A stretch of 56,674 nucleotides of DNA from Reclinomonas americana ATCC 50394 (Eukaryota > Jakobida > Jakobea > Jakobida): the NCBI GenBank assembly GCA_048213135.1, contig PS015355.1:1-56674 (forward strand), in the 5' to 3' direction. Both the position numbers and the translations under genes were made by a program. Numbering within the stretch: position 1 is the first letter of the stretch; every line of letters starts with the position of its first letter. Positions 10,353-22,800 of the stretch are shown one piece after another. The notes beneath the pieces are model-generated. The model was not told where the DNA came from. It made no database searches and was given only the letters and a program-made list of their open reading frames with translations.

Positions 10353-13162
10353 ATGAGTGCAAGTAGTGTGGTGTTTGCGGCTGCGTGTGCACTGCGTGAG
10401 TATGAGTTGCGTGATTGTGTGTGTGAGAGAGAGAGAGAAGAGTGTGTGCGTGCAAGTGTGTGCAAGTGTGTGCAGTGTGTGTGTGTGTGTGTGTTTAAGG
10501 TTTGTGACTGTTGTTGTTGTTGTTGTGTGTGTGTGTTGTTGTGCAGTGCTTCTGCTGCTGGGCAGCGCGACTTGACTCCGGGAAACTGGTATCGCGTGAC
10601 GCAGATTGTGAGAACACTCTCTCGCCTCTCTCTCTCACACACACACACGCATTCATGTCATACTCCTTCGCTGTCTTGCCCTCGTGACAGTGCATTCTTC
10701 CGTCGACCTCATCTCTCTCCTCAGATGTATTCAAGTCGTTCTTGCTTGCTTTCTCTCCGTACTTCCTGCCTCTCTTCCGCGAACTTGTATGATCGTTAAA
10801 GAGCGATCTGCTGTCGCTCTCGCATCCCACTCTCTCTCCCTTCTCTCTCACTCCGCCGACCTTGCATCCCACCCTCTCTCCTTCTCCTTTACCCTCCCTC
10901 TCCCTTACCCTCCCTCTCCCTTACCCTCCCTTTCCCTTTACCCCCTTCCCCTTTGCAAGGTCGACGACTCATGGGTCAAAGTCCGCGCCTTTGGCATGTG
11001 CGCCGTGGAGGGCCTAGTTCCCCGCGACTGCGTCAAGCTGGTCGGCGATGACGGCGAGGACCTGCGTGGCACCGACTCGGTGCAGGCACTGTCGGGCACT
11101 GTGCCACTGGCCTTTGTTTCGCACTGATCTCTGTGAACAATATCGTGATTATTTTTTGTGTATCTCACGGCGAGTGGCGCAGGCGTACTTGTACAACAAG
11201 CGATTGGCGGCCGACATGCTCAAGTCGACGTTCCGATCGGCAGCCGACGCCGGTCTCTTGCGCCACTTGCAGTACCTCGATATCAGCAGCTGCGTGCCTG
11301 TCTGCGCGTGTTCTCTCATGTAGTTGAAGGCTGACTGTGTGCATGAGTAGACAACAAGGTTCGGCTGGTGGGCGCGGTGGCCATTGCGGAGCACGCCCCA
11401 CAGCTGCTCGGTCTGGAGGCCAAGCGTTGCGTTTTTGCAAGTGGCCGCGTTCACCTGTGTGTGCCAGGTGATTGCTCACTTGTCGCGCGTGCAGGTTGCG
11501 AGCTGGATGCCGAGGCCCTGGAAGCTCTGTCGACGTTGCCGCTGGAGCAACTCATTGTCAGCTGTTGCGTGCAAAGACCCGCGCGTGCGCACGAGTGTCA
11601 CTCTCCTTCTCATACACATGTGCAGCGAATCCTCTTGGTCTTGATGGAGCGCGTGTGATTGCGCAGCGCATGCCCCGGCTCCGTCGCTTGCATATCTACC
11701 GTTTCGTTGCTTCCATTCATGTTGTGCCTCTTTCTCAACTCTCCTCTGACTCATTCACTCGCAGGCTGTCAGGTGGAGGCCGCTGGTCTGGAACAGCTCG
11801 CAGTCGCCTTTGCTGACCAGTTGGAGGACGCCGATTTTGGTGCCAACAGCACCTCAGCCGACTGCATTCAGGCCATTGCGCGCATGAGTCGTCTCAAGCG
11901 ACTGTGCCTGCAAGGTGCGCCTCGGGGAGACGATGTGCTCTTGATTCCCTCTTGCTCTTGCGGCTTTTCTCTCTCTTCCTTCTCTTTCCCCTGTGTTCTC
12001 TCACTCTCTGTCATCACTCTTCAGTCTGTTTCTTTCCCTCTCACCTCTCCTTTTTATCCTCTTGCTCTTATCTCTGTCTTTCCTGCTCAATCCCTCCCTG
12101 TCCATGCCTACACTTCTTGCTTCCTCTCCTTTCCTCCTCCCCTTCCTCTCAACTTCTCCGTTTCCCTCTTGCTCCCGTCTTTCCCTCTCAACTCCTCCCT
12201 TTCTCTGTATTCACTTCTCCATCTCCTTCTCCTCTCTTCTCTCGCAACTTCTCCCTCTCCCTGCCTTCACTCCTCCGTCTCCTTTTCTTCTTGCTTCCTC
12301 TCCTTCCCCCTCAACTTCGCCCTCTCCCTGCCTTCACTCCTCCGTCTCCTTCTCCTCTTGCTTCCTCTCCTTCCCCCTCAACCCCTCCCTTTCCCTGCAT
12401 TCCCTTTTGCTCCCTCATTCTCCCTCTCGCACAGAGAGCGCCATCACTGCGGAGCTGGCTGAAGTTCTCGCTCGTGGACTGCCGACACTGGAACGCTTCC
12501 TGCTCACCAGTGCGTCGTCGTCCTACGCTAGCCGAGCGTGAGACAGCAGCGGGTTACTCACACAATTGTGTGGCGACAGGCAACAATCTGGGTCCACAGG
12601 GCATCGCTGTCATCGTCAAGCACATGTGCCATCTTCGCGAGCTCAATGTGCACGGTATGCAACCTTTGTGCGTCTCTTTGTTGTGCAAGTCCTCGGCATT
12701 TGACATTCCCCTCAAAAAAACAGGATGTGAGATCGGCGCCGAGGGCGCACTGCATGTGGTGGAGGGTCTGCCCGACATTCGCGAGTTGTACATTGACGGT
12801 GTGATGGTCGTTGCTCCTGTTGTTGTTGTCACCTTGTGACGCGACTGACGTTTTTTTGCGCTTGCACAGAGAATAACATTGGCAGCGAGGCGGCGCTGGC
12901 GGTGGCCGAGGGTCTTCCTCGTCTGCGTCGTCTTGGCATTCGTGAGTGTGTGCATCCGTGGAGTATCACTCCCGTGTTTTTGTTGACTCTCTCGTGCGCA
13001 ACAGACGGCAACGGTTTCGAGGACTATGCTGTTGCCTGCGGACTGCCGCCCTCACTGCATGGCCGGTCACAAATGGAGGTTCACAGCGCGGTTCAGGAGC
13101 GCCTCTCAGAGGACAGGAAGCTTTACTGGCAAGACAGACAGCGTGCTTATCGAGATGAGTGA
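10353..13162 (+). CDS. SH3-domain and leucine-rich-repeat protein
   Basis: Thirteen exons (10353-10405, 10547-10607, 10960-11115, 11183-11293, 11359-11425, 11495-11563, 11626-11700, 11765-11914, 12435-12509, 12580-12654, 12724-12798, 12870-12941, 13005-13162) give 398 residues. Residues 6-65 form an SH3 domain split over three exons: ALREYDAS, DLTPGNWYRVTQI, DDSWVKVRAF and EGLVPRDCVKLV. The remainder is a ribonuclease-inhibitor-type LRR array (for example SNNLGPQGIAVIV and NNIGSEAALAVAEGLPRLRRL). From exon 5 on, introns are phase 1 and exons 7, 9, 10 and 11 are exactly 75 nt, one repeat each; exon 8 is 150 nt, two repeats. SH3 binds proline-rich ligands, so a scaffold role is likely. Donors at exons 1, 5 and 6 are GTTGCGT; exons 3 and 7 use GTTTCG. 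The acceptor of exon 5 is the least certain junction. Confidence 0.8.
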
Positions 13163-13170
13163 ATTTGATT

Positions 13171-15024
13171 TTACAGCATGCTGTCAGCCACACTCGCCAG
13201 TCTCAGGTCAGATCGTTCGCCCTCCGGGGCCGCATGCGGGCGGTGTGTACGGAGCCAATAGTTTCTGTGTGTTACGTTGCTCTGCAATCAGCCACGCACC
13301 CCGACACAACATGAACACGACATGACGACGCAACTGGTACACCACGCGGTAGAAGTTGGTCGATCGGACGTACTCTTCACTTTTTTCGGTGGTGGGGCGG
13401 TAGTGGTTGCTGACCGCTCCCGAGGCGCGCACACTTTCAGAGGCCGCCACACCGCCCAGCACCACATCCAGTGTCGGGTCCACAGGATACACGACCTTCA
13501 AGCTCGCGCTCAACCCCTCATGCCTCATGAGCTCACGCTCAAATTCCGCACGGTACTCGGCTGGCGTCGTGCGACCGCCAGTCAGCACGACGTGGTTCAC
13601 AGAGGGTGGAGCGGAGGCAAGCATGCGAGCAGTTGCCTGCGCCATCTCCTCCGCAGACGCATACTCAGCCTCGCGCACCACTGTCGCAACGGGCTTCTCG
13701 GTCAGAACGCCATCGACGACACACGCAACGGTCGCCATGTGATGCCCGACGGAGCACACCACAGCGTCCGTGAGACCCATGTGGATTGCTGACAAGACCG
13801 GGGCAGGGACGAGAACCACGGCGCGGTTGGCGATGGTGCGAATGTTCGATGCCAAGGTCAACTGGTAGCGTGCCGACCAGCCGGTAGCAGGCACAGCAAA
13901 GAGAAGCGGTTGCTTCAGCGAGCGCTGGTCACGAGGGTTTTCGACCAGTGCGGCAAAGAGGAAGCGTGCAAGCAGCTCCGGCAACAGGGTCATGTTGATT
14001 TGGGCTGCGTCGAATGATGAGCAATTGCAATCGCTGCGGCTACGTGATCGACGGAAGAATACGCACCAAACGTCGACACTGGTGTCGCGTACGCGCTGTG
14101 GTTCTCAAGAGCAGCGTTGCCAACCAGCGTGCGGTCGAACGGTCCGCGCCGCATGTGCAGATCGAACATGTATGGTACCTGCGATGCACGCTGAGGTCGC
14201 AATCGGGAGCTTCATGGAAGAGATCACGACACGAGTGTACCTGTGCCACCACGGAGCGGATTTTTTGCGTGCGCACTGTCTTCTTGTTGACAAAGATGGT
14301 CGCGCCCTTGGTCGTGTAACCTCCAATGTCAATCACCATGTACGGCAAACGACCTTCGCCCACAATGTACTGCGTTGGCAAACACAATCCCGCATGAGAA
14401 CACACACGTGTGGCGGCTGCCTCGCGTTACGTGTTTACCTGATTGCGATAGAGACCAAACCAGTCCACGATCGACGGATGGCACTGCATTCAACGACGCG
14501 CGCGACGGTCAACAGCTGTCGGTGCGCGCGGTGCGGCCGCAAAGCACTGACCTTGTGAAGCAACGTCTCGGCAGCGTACAGCAACGGCCACTCGCGACGA
14601 CATCGGCTCTGCGCAATGTTCAGTCGTTTGCCAGCATGCGCGAGGAAGCAGGCAACCTCCATCACTCACCATCCACACACGGCCGTCGTATACCATTTCG
14701 TACCACGCCTAAAAGCAATGAAACATGCGTGAGCTCGCAGGCGATGGTAACGCCTTTTACATACCCCGCACATACCCGGCTCACGGTGAGCGTGCGCATC
14801 ACTTCCGGGGGACTGAGGAACTCGAGCACCGTCCCAAAGACGTCTGGAGGCAGCGGAAGATGTCCACGCTCCACCGGTGGCGGTATGGAGCGTTGCGCGT
14901 CTCGCTGCATGGCAATCGCCTGCAGATACGTGTCAACAAAGCCGGCTGCATCGCCCTCCTCCTCCAGTTGATGCGCTCGTTGATACAGCGTTAGCAGTTG
15001 GAGGTACTGTGCGAAATCAAGCAT
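13171..15024 (-). CDS. F-box/actin-related protein (ARP8-like), probably the 3' half of a fused gene
   Basis: Eight exons (15024-14776, 14708-14670, 14608-14552, 14483-14439, 14369-14241, 14178-14067, 14004-13335, 13264-13171) give 464 residues if translation starts at the ATG at 15024. An F-box follows a helical N-terminus: LPPDVFGTVLEFLSPPEVMR to VSRAWYEMVYDGRVW. An actin fold comes next, with the phosphate loop IDIGGYTTKGA, a second nucleotide-binding strand near ACVVDGV, HVVLTGGRTTPAEYRAEFE and LGGVAASESV. This F-box plus actin layout and length resemble plant ARP8. Such proteins may link SCF ubiquitin ligases to actin-related folds. The exon from 15006 also joins in phase 0 to the upstream oxygenase gene, removing the ATG as intron (see findings). 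Exon 7 ends at a GTTGCGT donor. It converges on the SH3-LRR gene with only 8 bp between stop codons. Confidence 0.78.
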
Positions 15025-15060
15025 GAGGTGGTGGTGGTGGTGAACCAGGAGCGCTGTCGG

Positions 15061-16697
15061 TCAAGGACCAACCTTGGGATCTGACAAGAACGCATCGGGG
15101 TCCGGCTGCGCGGGAGTGTCCACTCGCTGGAACATGATCTCTGTGCGCATAATGTACTGTTGCCACACCGCGTGAGAGCCGAATCGAGGACTTCGTTGAA
15201 GAAGATCTCCACATACAGACCTTGACACCATGTTCCACCTTGTCCCCGGCGTGCATCACGTCGTGATTGAACACCAGAGCGGTACCGGTGCGCGGCCGCA
15301 CAGAGCAGGCAGTATTGGCGGCGTCCACTGCCGGCTGCTCCAGGTCGAGGCGGCCAGAGAACGGATACGACTCCTTCATAAAGTGCGTTTGCCCGCCTGC
15401 ATTCGAGATGTCAGTCAGCGCCGACACGAGAACACACATGCAGTGGCGCACAAGACTCACACACCATCAAAGTTGTCGTTGAGGTACACAATTACAGTGT
15501 AGACCGACGATTCGTCGTACCGCGGCACCCACGGCCCGTCAATGTGCGGCGCAAAGTGACCGCCGCTGGCATATCGATTGACCTTGAAGCACTCGTTGAG
15601 ACGCGTTGGCCGCCACACACCGCGGTTGCCGAAATCCATTGGCCGCACACGAAGCACATCCTGCGGCACCAGGTGAGGCGCAACGCGGTGCCCTGTGTTT
15701 TTTCGCGAGTGAACAACAGGCTATCGTCTGGCCCCACGAGGGACAACAACGCAACACAAGGAAGTGGCCATCTCGTCCGACACGAAGAGAACGCGATCAT
15801 TGCAGCGGTACTCCACCGGGAACGTGGACGCCAGATCAATAAAGCCAGTGTCCGAGGCCTGCGCGATCAGATACGCGCACTCCTGCTGAGAGAGCACGTT
15901 GTGCAAGAGAAAGCATCGTGCTCCCGGCACATCCAGCTCCTCGCGCACAACCCTCCTCGCGACCTTATCCTGCGACACGCCGGCCGACAAACTGTCGCAC
16001 AGCGTCAAGTCGCGCAGGTTCTTCTTGGCCGTCACCAGCATCGGTCGCTGCAGCAACACCGGGCGCTGGCGACGCGCAGCGGATGATTGCATCGACTTGC
16101 GAATCGCCACAATCAGATCGTGATGTTCCGGCAGCTCGAGTCTCGACGCGACGTCCTCCAGTGGCTCACCAGCTGCGTTGACCATGGGACCATACCTTTC
16201 GCGGTGTCCACTCTTCATCATCAGAGACAAAGGCATAAATAGACACAGATGATGATCACGCACTTGCAGGCCAGCACGAGTGGAACGAAAACATCGATTG
16301 GCGCGCCCTCCTCCAACAGCTGCGCACGATGGTTGACAGTGTTGAGGCAGAGCGGAGAAATTCACACTGCTAACAACGAACCATCACAGCCAATGAGTTC
16401 AGTTCTTGCATTCGTGCGGGGTTCTCTCGCACGCCCAACATGGACAGCGGGCAGCTGTTGAGCTTCTCGGCGGCCATGCTCCACATGTGCCGTCCCACGT
16501 CGTCGGCAATGGCATGCCAGAGCGCCTGCCACTCATCATCCGGCATCATCACGCTGACTTCCTCCTCCACTGCACGTGCATCATCATCGTGTCGGCGATG
16601 TTGGTTTTGCTGCCACTCGCTTTCTTTCTCTCTTTCCAACCCACTCACCGGGACCAGGATCACCACTGGCCGCGGTTTTCGACGAAGACGAGCCCAT
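15061..16697 (-). CDS. Prolyl-4-hydroxylase-like 2-oxoglutarate/Fe(II) oxygenase with ankyrin-like N-terminus, probably the 5' half of a fused gene
   Basis: Exons 16697-16649, 16569-16382, 16319-16264, 16195-15756, 15692-15465, 15396-15221 and 15156-15073 join in phase. The catalytic beta-helix shows NRYASGGHFAPHIDG (the HxD iron ligands), SSVYTVIVYLND, and GTALVFNHDVMHAG followed by VKYIMRTEI, where the distal His and the Lys/Arg expected to bind 2-oxoglutarate lie. Such enzymes hydroxylate proline in protein substrates. The protein starts MGSSSSK, a plausible N-myristoylation signal. Residues about 60-125 (MLLEEGAPIDVFVPLVLACK) resemble an ankyrin repeat. Unspliced, the last exon runs into TGA at 15061-15063 after three codons. 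Spliced through a 66-bp intron (15072-15007) it continues in frame into the F-box/ARP coding sequence, giving 865 residues. Exon 4 uses a GTTGCGT donor. Confidence 0.8.
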
Positions 16698-16829
16698 CGT
16701 GTGCGCGTGTGCTGGAACTCAAAAGGCGACGGACGACTGCATGTAGCTCGAGGACACGAAACACTATTTTTACTTGCTTGCCACTCACACATATATCACT
16801 GCACCGCACCGCAGAGTGCCTTGTCTTGA

Positions 16830-19800
16830 TCACATGGGGATGTTGCAGTGGGATCCGGTCCAGCCCGAGTTGCAGACGCACTGGCCGCTGCTGTCGCAGG
16901 TGCCGTTGCCGAGGCACGTGATGTTCGGATCGCAGAAGACGTCGCAGTTCGGACCAAAGAAGCCAATCGCACACAGCGGAGTTGGCGGGGTGCAGCAGTT
17001 TGCGCCAGTGTAGCCACCGACGCACACGCACTGGCCGTTGACGTCGCAGGTGCCGTGACCGGTGCAAGTGATGGCCGGATCGCAGAAAATGTCGCAGTTC
17101 GGGCCGTAGAAGTTGGTCGGGCAGCCCTGGTTTGTCGGTGGAATGCAGCACGTGGGACCAGTCCAGCCACCAGTGCACACGCATGTGCCATCGGCGGCGC
17201 AAGTGCCGTGACCCATGCACGTCACAGCCGGATCGCAGAAGATGTTGCAGTTGGTGCCGAAGAAGTTGGTGTTGCACACACACTGGCCGGTGGTGGCGTT
17301 GCAGACGCCGNNNNNNNNNNNNNNNNNNNNNNNNNNNNNNNNNNNNNNNNNNNNNNNNNNNNNNNNNNNNNNNNNNNNNNNNNNNNNNNNNNNNNNNNNN
17401 NNNNNNNNNNNNNNNNNNNNNNNNNNNNNNNNNNNNNNNNNNNNNNNNNNNNNNNNNNNNNNNNNNNNNNNNNNNNNNNNNNNNNNNNNNNNNNNNNNNN
17501 NNNNNNNNNNNNNNNNNNNNNNNNNNNNNNNNNNNNNNNNNNNNNNNNNNNNNNNNNNNNNNNNNNNNNNNNNNNNNNNNNNNNNNNNNNNNNNNNNNNN
17601 NNNNNNNNNNNNNNNNNNNNNNNNNNNNNNNNNNNNNNNNNNNNNNNNNNNNNNNNNNNNNNNNNNNNNNNNNNNNNNNNNNNNNNNNNNNNNNNNNNNN
17701 NNNNNNNNNNNNNNNNNNNNNNNNNNNNNNNNNNNNNNNNNNNNNNNNNNNNNNNNNNNNNNNNNNNNNNNNNNNNNNNNNNNNNNNNNNNNNNNNNNNN
17801 NNNNNNNNNNNNNNNNNNNNNNNNNNNNNNNNNNNNNNNNNNNNNNNNNNNNNNNNNNNNNNNNNNNNNNNNNNNNNNNNNNNNNNNNNNNNNNNNNNNN
17901 NNNNNNNNNNNNNNNNNNNNNNNNNNNNNNNNNNNNNNNNNNNNNNNNNNNNNNNNNNNNNNNNNNNNNNNNNNNNNNNNNNNNNNNNNNNNNNNNNNNN
18001 NNNNNNNNNNNNNNNNNNNNNNNNNNNNNNNNNATGCGTGTGCACCGGCGGCTGGACTGGTCCGACGTGCTGCATTCCGCCGACGAACCAGGGCTGCCCG
18101 ACCAACTTCTACGGCCCCAACTGTGACATCTTCTGCGACCCGGCCATCACCTGCATGGGCCACGGCACGTGCTCGGTGAACGGCACGTGCATCTGCACTG
18201 GCGGCTGGACTGGTCCGACGTGCTGCATTCCGCCTGTGGTCTGCCCACCGAACTTCTACGGCCCCAACTGCAACATCTTCTGCGACCCGGCCATCACCTG
18301 CATGGGCCACGGCACATGCGCCGCAAACGGTACGTGCATCTGCACTGGCGGCTGGAGCGGTCCTACATGCTGCATTCCGCCGACACCGCAAGGCTGCCCG
18401 ACGAACTTCTACGGCCCGAACTGTGACATTTTCTGCGACCCGGCCATCACTTGCAGCGGCCACGGCGTCTGCAACGCCACCACCGGCCAGTGTGTGTGCA
18501 ACACCAACTTCTTCGGCACCAACTGCAACATCTTCTGCGATCCGGCTGTGACGTGCATGGGCCATGGCACTTGCGCCGCCGATGGCACATGCGTGTGCAC
18601 TGGTGGCTGGACTGGTCCGACGTGCTGCATTCCACCGACACCGCAAGGCTGCCCAACCAACTTCTATGGTCCAAACTGCGACATTTTCTGCGATCCGGCC
18701 ATCACATGCAGCGGCCATGGTGTGTGCAACGCCACCACCGGCCAGTGCGTGTGCAACACCAACTTCTTCGGCACCAACTGCAACATCTTCTGTGATCCGG
18801 CTGTGACGTGCATGGGCCATGGCACATGCGCCGCCGATGGCACATGCGTGTNNNNNNNNNNNNNNNNNNNNNNNNNNNNNNNNNNNNNNNNNNNNNNNNN
18901 NNNNNNNNNNNNNNNNNNNNNNNNNNNNNNNNNNNNNNNNNNNNNNNNNNNNNNNNNNNNNNNNNNNNNNNNNNNNNNNNNNNNNNNNNNNNNNNNNNNN
19001 NNNNNNNNNNNNNNNNNNNNNNNNNNNNNNNNNNNNNNNNNNNNNNNNNNNNNNNNNNNNNNNNNNNNNNNNNNNNNNNNNNNNNNNNNNNNNNNNNNNN
19101 NNNNNNNNNNNNNNNNNNNNNNNNNNNNNNNNNNNNNNNNNNNNNNNNNNNNNNNNNNNNNNNNNNNNNNNNNNNNNNNNNNNNNNNNNNNNNNNNNNNN
19201 NNNNNNNNNNNNNNNNNNNNNNNNNNNNNNNNNNNNNNNNNNNNNNNNNNNNNNNNNNNNNNNNNNNNNNNNNNNNNNNNNNNNNNNNNNNNNNNNNNNN
19301 NNNNNNNNNNNNNNNNNNNNNNNNNNNNNNNNNNNNNNNNNNNNNNNNNNNNNNNNNNNNNNNNNNNNNNNNNNNNNNNNNNNNNNNNNNNNNNNNNNNN
19401 NNNNNNNNNNNNNNNNNNNNNNNNNNNNNNNNNNNNNNNNNNNNNNNNNNNNNNNNNNNNNNNNNNNNNNNNNNNNNACCCGTCCAGCCGCCCGTGCACA
19501 CACAAGTGCCGTTGGCGGAGCAAGTGCCGTGGCCCATGCACGTTGTGATGGCATTGCAGAAGACGCCACAGTTGGCGCCATAGTAGTTGGTGTTGCACAC
19601 ACAAGTGCCGTTGGTGTTGCACAGACCGTGACCACTGCATGTGACTGCAGGATCGCAGAAGATGTCGCAGTTCGGGCCGTAGAAGTTGGTCGGGCAGCCT
19701 TGCGACGTTGGCGGCACATTGCAGTGAGCACCTGTCCAGCCGCCAGTGCACACACACGTGCCGTTGGCCGAGCAGGTGCCGTGACCGGTGCAGGTGAGGT

Positions 19801-22800
19801 TCGGATCGCAGAAGATGCAGCAGTTGGGGCCGTAGTACTCGGCATTGCACACGCACTGGCCGTTGCTGTTGCATCCTCCTTGTCCGCTGCACGTGATGGC
19901 CGGGTCGCAGAAGATGTCACAATTCGGGCCGTAGAAGTTGGTGGGGCAGCCTTGTGGGGTCGGCGGAATGCAGCAATTGGGTCCCGACCAGCCGCCCGTG
20001 CACACACAAGTGCCGTTGGTGGAGCAGGTGCCGTGGCCCATGCAGGTGACCAGTGGGTCACAGAACACAGCGCAGTTGGCGCCATAGTAGTTGGTGTTGC
20101 ACACGCACTGGCCGTTGCTGTTGCACAGACCGTGGCCACTGCACGTTACTGATGGGTCGCAGAAAATGTCGCAGTTCGGACCGTAGAAGTTCGTCGGGCA
20201 GCCCTGGTTGGTGGGCGGCACGTTGCAGTTGGTGCCCGTCCAGCCGCCAGTGCACACACAAGCGCCGCTGGCCGAGCAGGTGCCGTGGCCGGTGCAGGTC
20301 AGGTTCGGGTCGCAGAACACGCTGCAATTGGTACCGTAGTACTCCGAATTGCAGATGCACTGCCCGTTGCTGTCGCACACGCCGTGGCCACTGCAAGTGG
20401 TGGCCGGATCGCAGAAGATGTCGCAGTTGAGGCCGTAGAAGTTGGTCGGGCAGCCTTGCGGCACCGGAGGAGTGCAGCAGTTGGGGCCTGACCAGCCGCC
20501 AGTGCAGATGCAAGTGCCATTGGTCGAGCAGAATCCGTGGCCCATGCAGGTCTGGTTCGGGTCGCAGAACACACTGCAGTTGGTGCCAAAGTAGTTCGAG
20601 TAGCACACACAGAGGCCATTGGTGTTGCAGAAGCCGTGACCACTGCAGGTGGTGGCCGGGTTGCAGAAAATGTCGCAATTGGGACCGTAGAAGTTGGTCG
20701 GGCAGCCCTGAGGCGTAGGCGGGATGTTGCAGTTGGCGCCAGTCCAGCCGCCGGTGCACACACACGTGCCGTTGACCGAGCACGTGCCATGACCGGTGCA
20801 GGTCGTCAGCGCGTTGCAGAAAATGGTGCAATTGGGACCATAATAGTTGGTGTTGCAGATGCACTGGCCATTATTGTTGCACACACCGTGGCCGCTGCAC
20901 GTGGTCGCCGGCTAATGTGCACATTACACAGGTAAGCAACAACAGAGACATGCTACGCACAAACACATACAGCTAATTGGGCGCAAGTGCACACGCAACA
21001 TCGCAGATGGGAGCCAGCTGCGTGATCTGGAAGGCCTTCGTGAACGACAGCCCCGTCGAATCGGTGACGGTGATGACAACTGTCAGATTGCCGGTCTGGC
21101 CAGCGTTGGTGATGCGCAGCGTCGGGGTGTTGGACGAGCCCACAATGTTGAACAGACTGTTGTTCGCGACACCAGACGGAAGGGAGAACACAAAGTGATC
21201 GCCGCAGTTGGCATCTTGCGCCTGCGTGCACACAGTGGTGAGTGCAAAAAAATCAAGGGGAGAGGAATTGCAGCAAGTCGCCGCACACCACCGACGCAAC
21301 AGACAGTCCACCAACGATGGTGTTTGCCACACTTGTCGGTCCGACGTATGTTGTCGACGAGAGGGAAATGTTCGTGGGTGCCACTGGCAGCTCCGACAGC
21401 GTGAACTGGGCGTCGACAAACAGATTGCTGTTGAGAGTGTCGACAGCACGCAGGCACACGGTCACGTTGCAGCGCGGTGGCATCGAGCCGAACACCAGCG
21501 TCGTGCCCACAACGGCAAACGCGTTTGGCTCGCTCTCTCCATTAATCAGAACGATATTCTGGTTGTACGGTGGAATGTCGGGGTCTGTTGAGGGCGCAGT
21601 CAGCACCACATAGTCAAAAAGGTGGCGCGAGCACCAGCTGTCGACAACTGACCGACGACGATGATTGAGGCCACAGTGCCGCCAGGAGAACCCGTGATGT
21701 TGTAGTACAACGTCGACAGTCCGATGCTCTCGGGAGCGTTGTCCACATCGAATGTGAATACGGCGTCGGCGAACATCGGCGGATTACCACCATCGGTCGC
21801 CTGTGCACACCTCGTGAGTATGCACGCGCACTCTTTTCGTCGTCCTGCTGCACACTACAGACACTCACCCTCACTCGCACAGAGACGGGGCCAGCCAGCG
21901 GATAGGCAATGCCACCAATGGCCGGCAACAGCTGGTTGCCAACAATGCGGAACAGCGAACTGCAGTTGGAGGAAGCCAGATGGTAAGCACGACAGACGCA
22001 CGCGGCACAGTGGACGTGAGGCTCACGCAACTTGTTGGTGGATCCAGTGCCCGCAACAAGACTGAAAGTAATCTGCTGATTGTTCGAATCCGTTGAGGAC
22101 AACACCGTGATGACAGTGTTGTCGGTGACACCGCCATGCGGCACGAAGATGACGTTGTTGGACGACTGCGGCGTCGTCGGTGGTGTGTTGACTGCAAGCA
22201 AGCGAAATGGAATTGAGCAGGCGGTGGAGTCAAGCAGGCACAGGTCTGCACTCAACTCTCTTGCAGCGTGAACACCTTGTCAAAGACCAGCGAGGGGCTC
22301 GTTGCATCCTGTGACAGTCGAGCCGTCAGAAGAAGAATACACCATGCATGAAAAGGAAAGAGTAGAGCGACTGCTCACCGTGGCGCGGATGGTAATCACT
22401 TGAGGCCCGTGAGGAGCGCCGGAGCCGAGGACCAAGGAGTTACCGGACGCGCCAGAGAGCGCAAAGGCACCGGTATTGTTGAGAATGGACAGCGTGTCGA
22501 TGTTGAGCGGCGGCGGGTCATTATCTGCAAAGAGAGATCAGGGAAGCAGAGACAAAAAGTGACACGCGGAAACAGCACTCACCAGTGTAGGAGACCTGAG
22601 CGACAAACGAACCAGGAGCGGCATTCGGATCGTAGGCTGTGGACATGCGATGATGAGTGGCAGACGCACAGTGCGAGGGGGACATTATGAGTGCATACGC
22701 AACTCAGCGACGACAGCGTGATGTTGGTGGCGGCGGTGTTGACCAGAATTGTCACCACACTGTCGGAACTCAGCGGCGGACTGCCATTGTCGGTGGCACG

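Noticed and set aside
17132-20152. A 1006-residue plus-strand ORF spanning the EGF array and two gaps
   Set aside because: Only the central contig reads as EGF on this strand. The flanks are shadow frames of minus-strand EGF, and the N runs are simply counted as open.
22078-22100. TGTTCGAATCC resembling a tRNA T-loop
   Set aside because: It lies inside a cadherin-repeat exon with intact frame, and no acceptor or anticodon stem can be folded around it.
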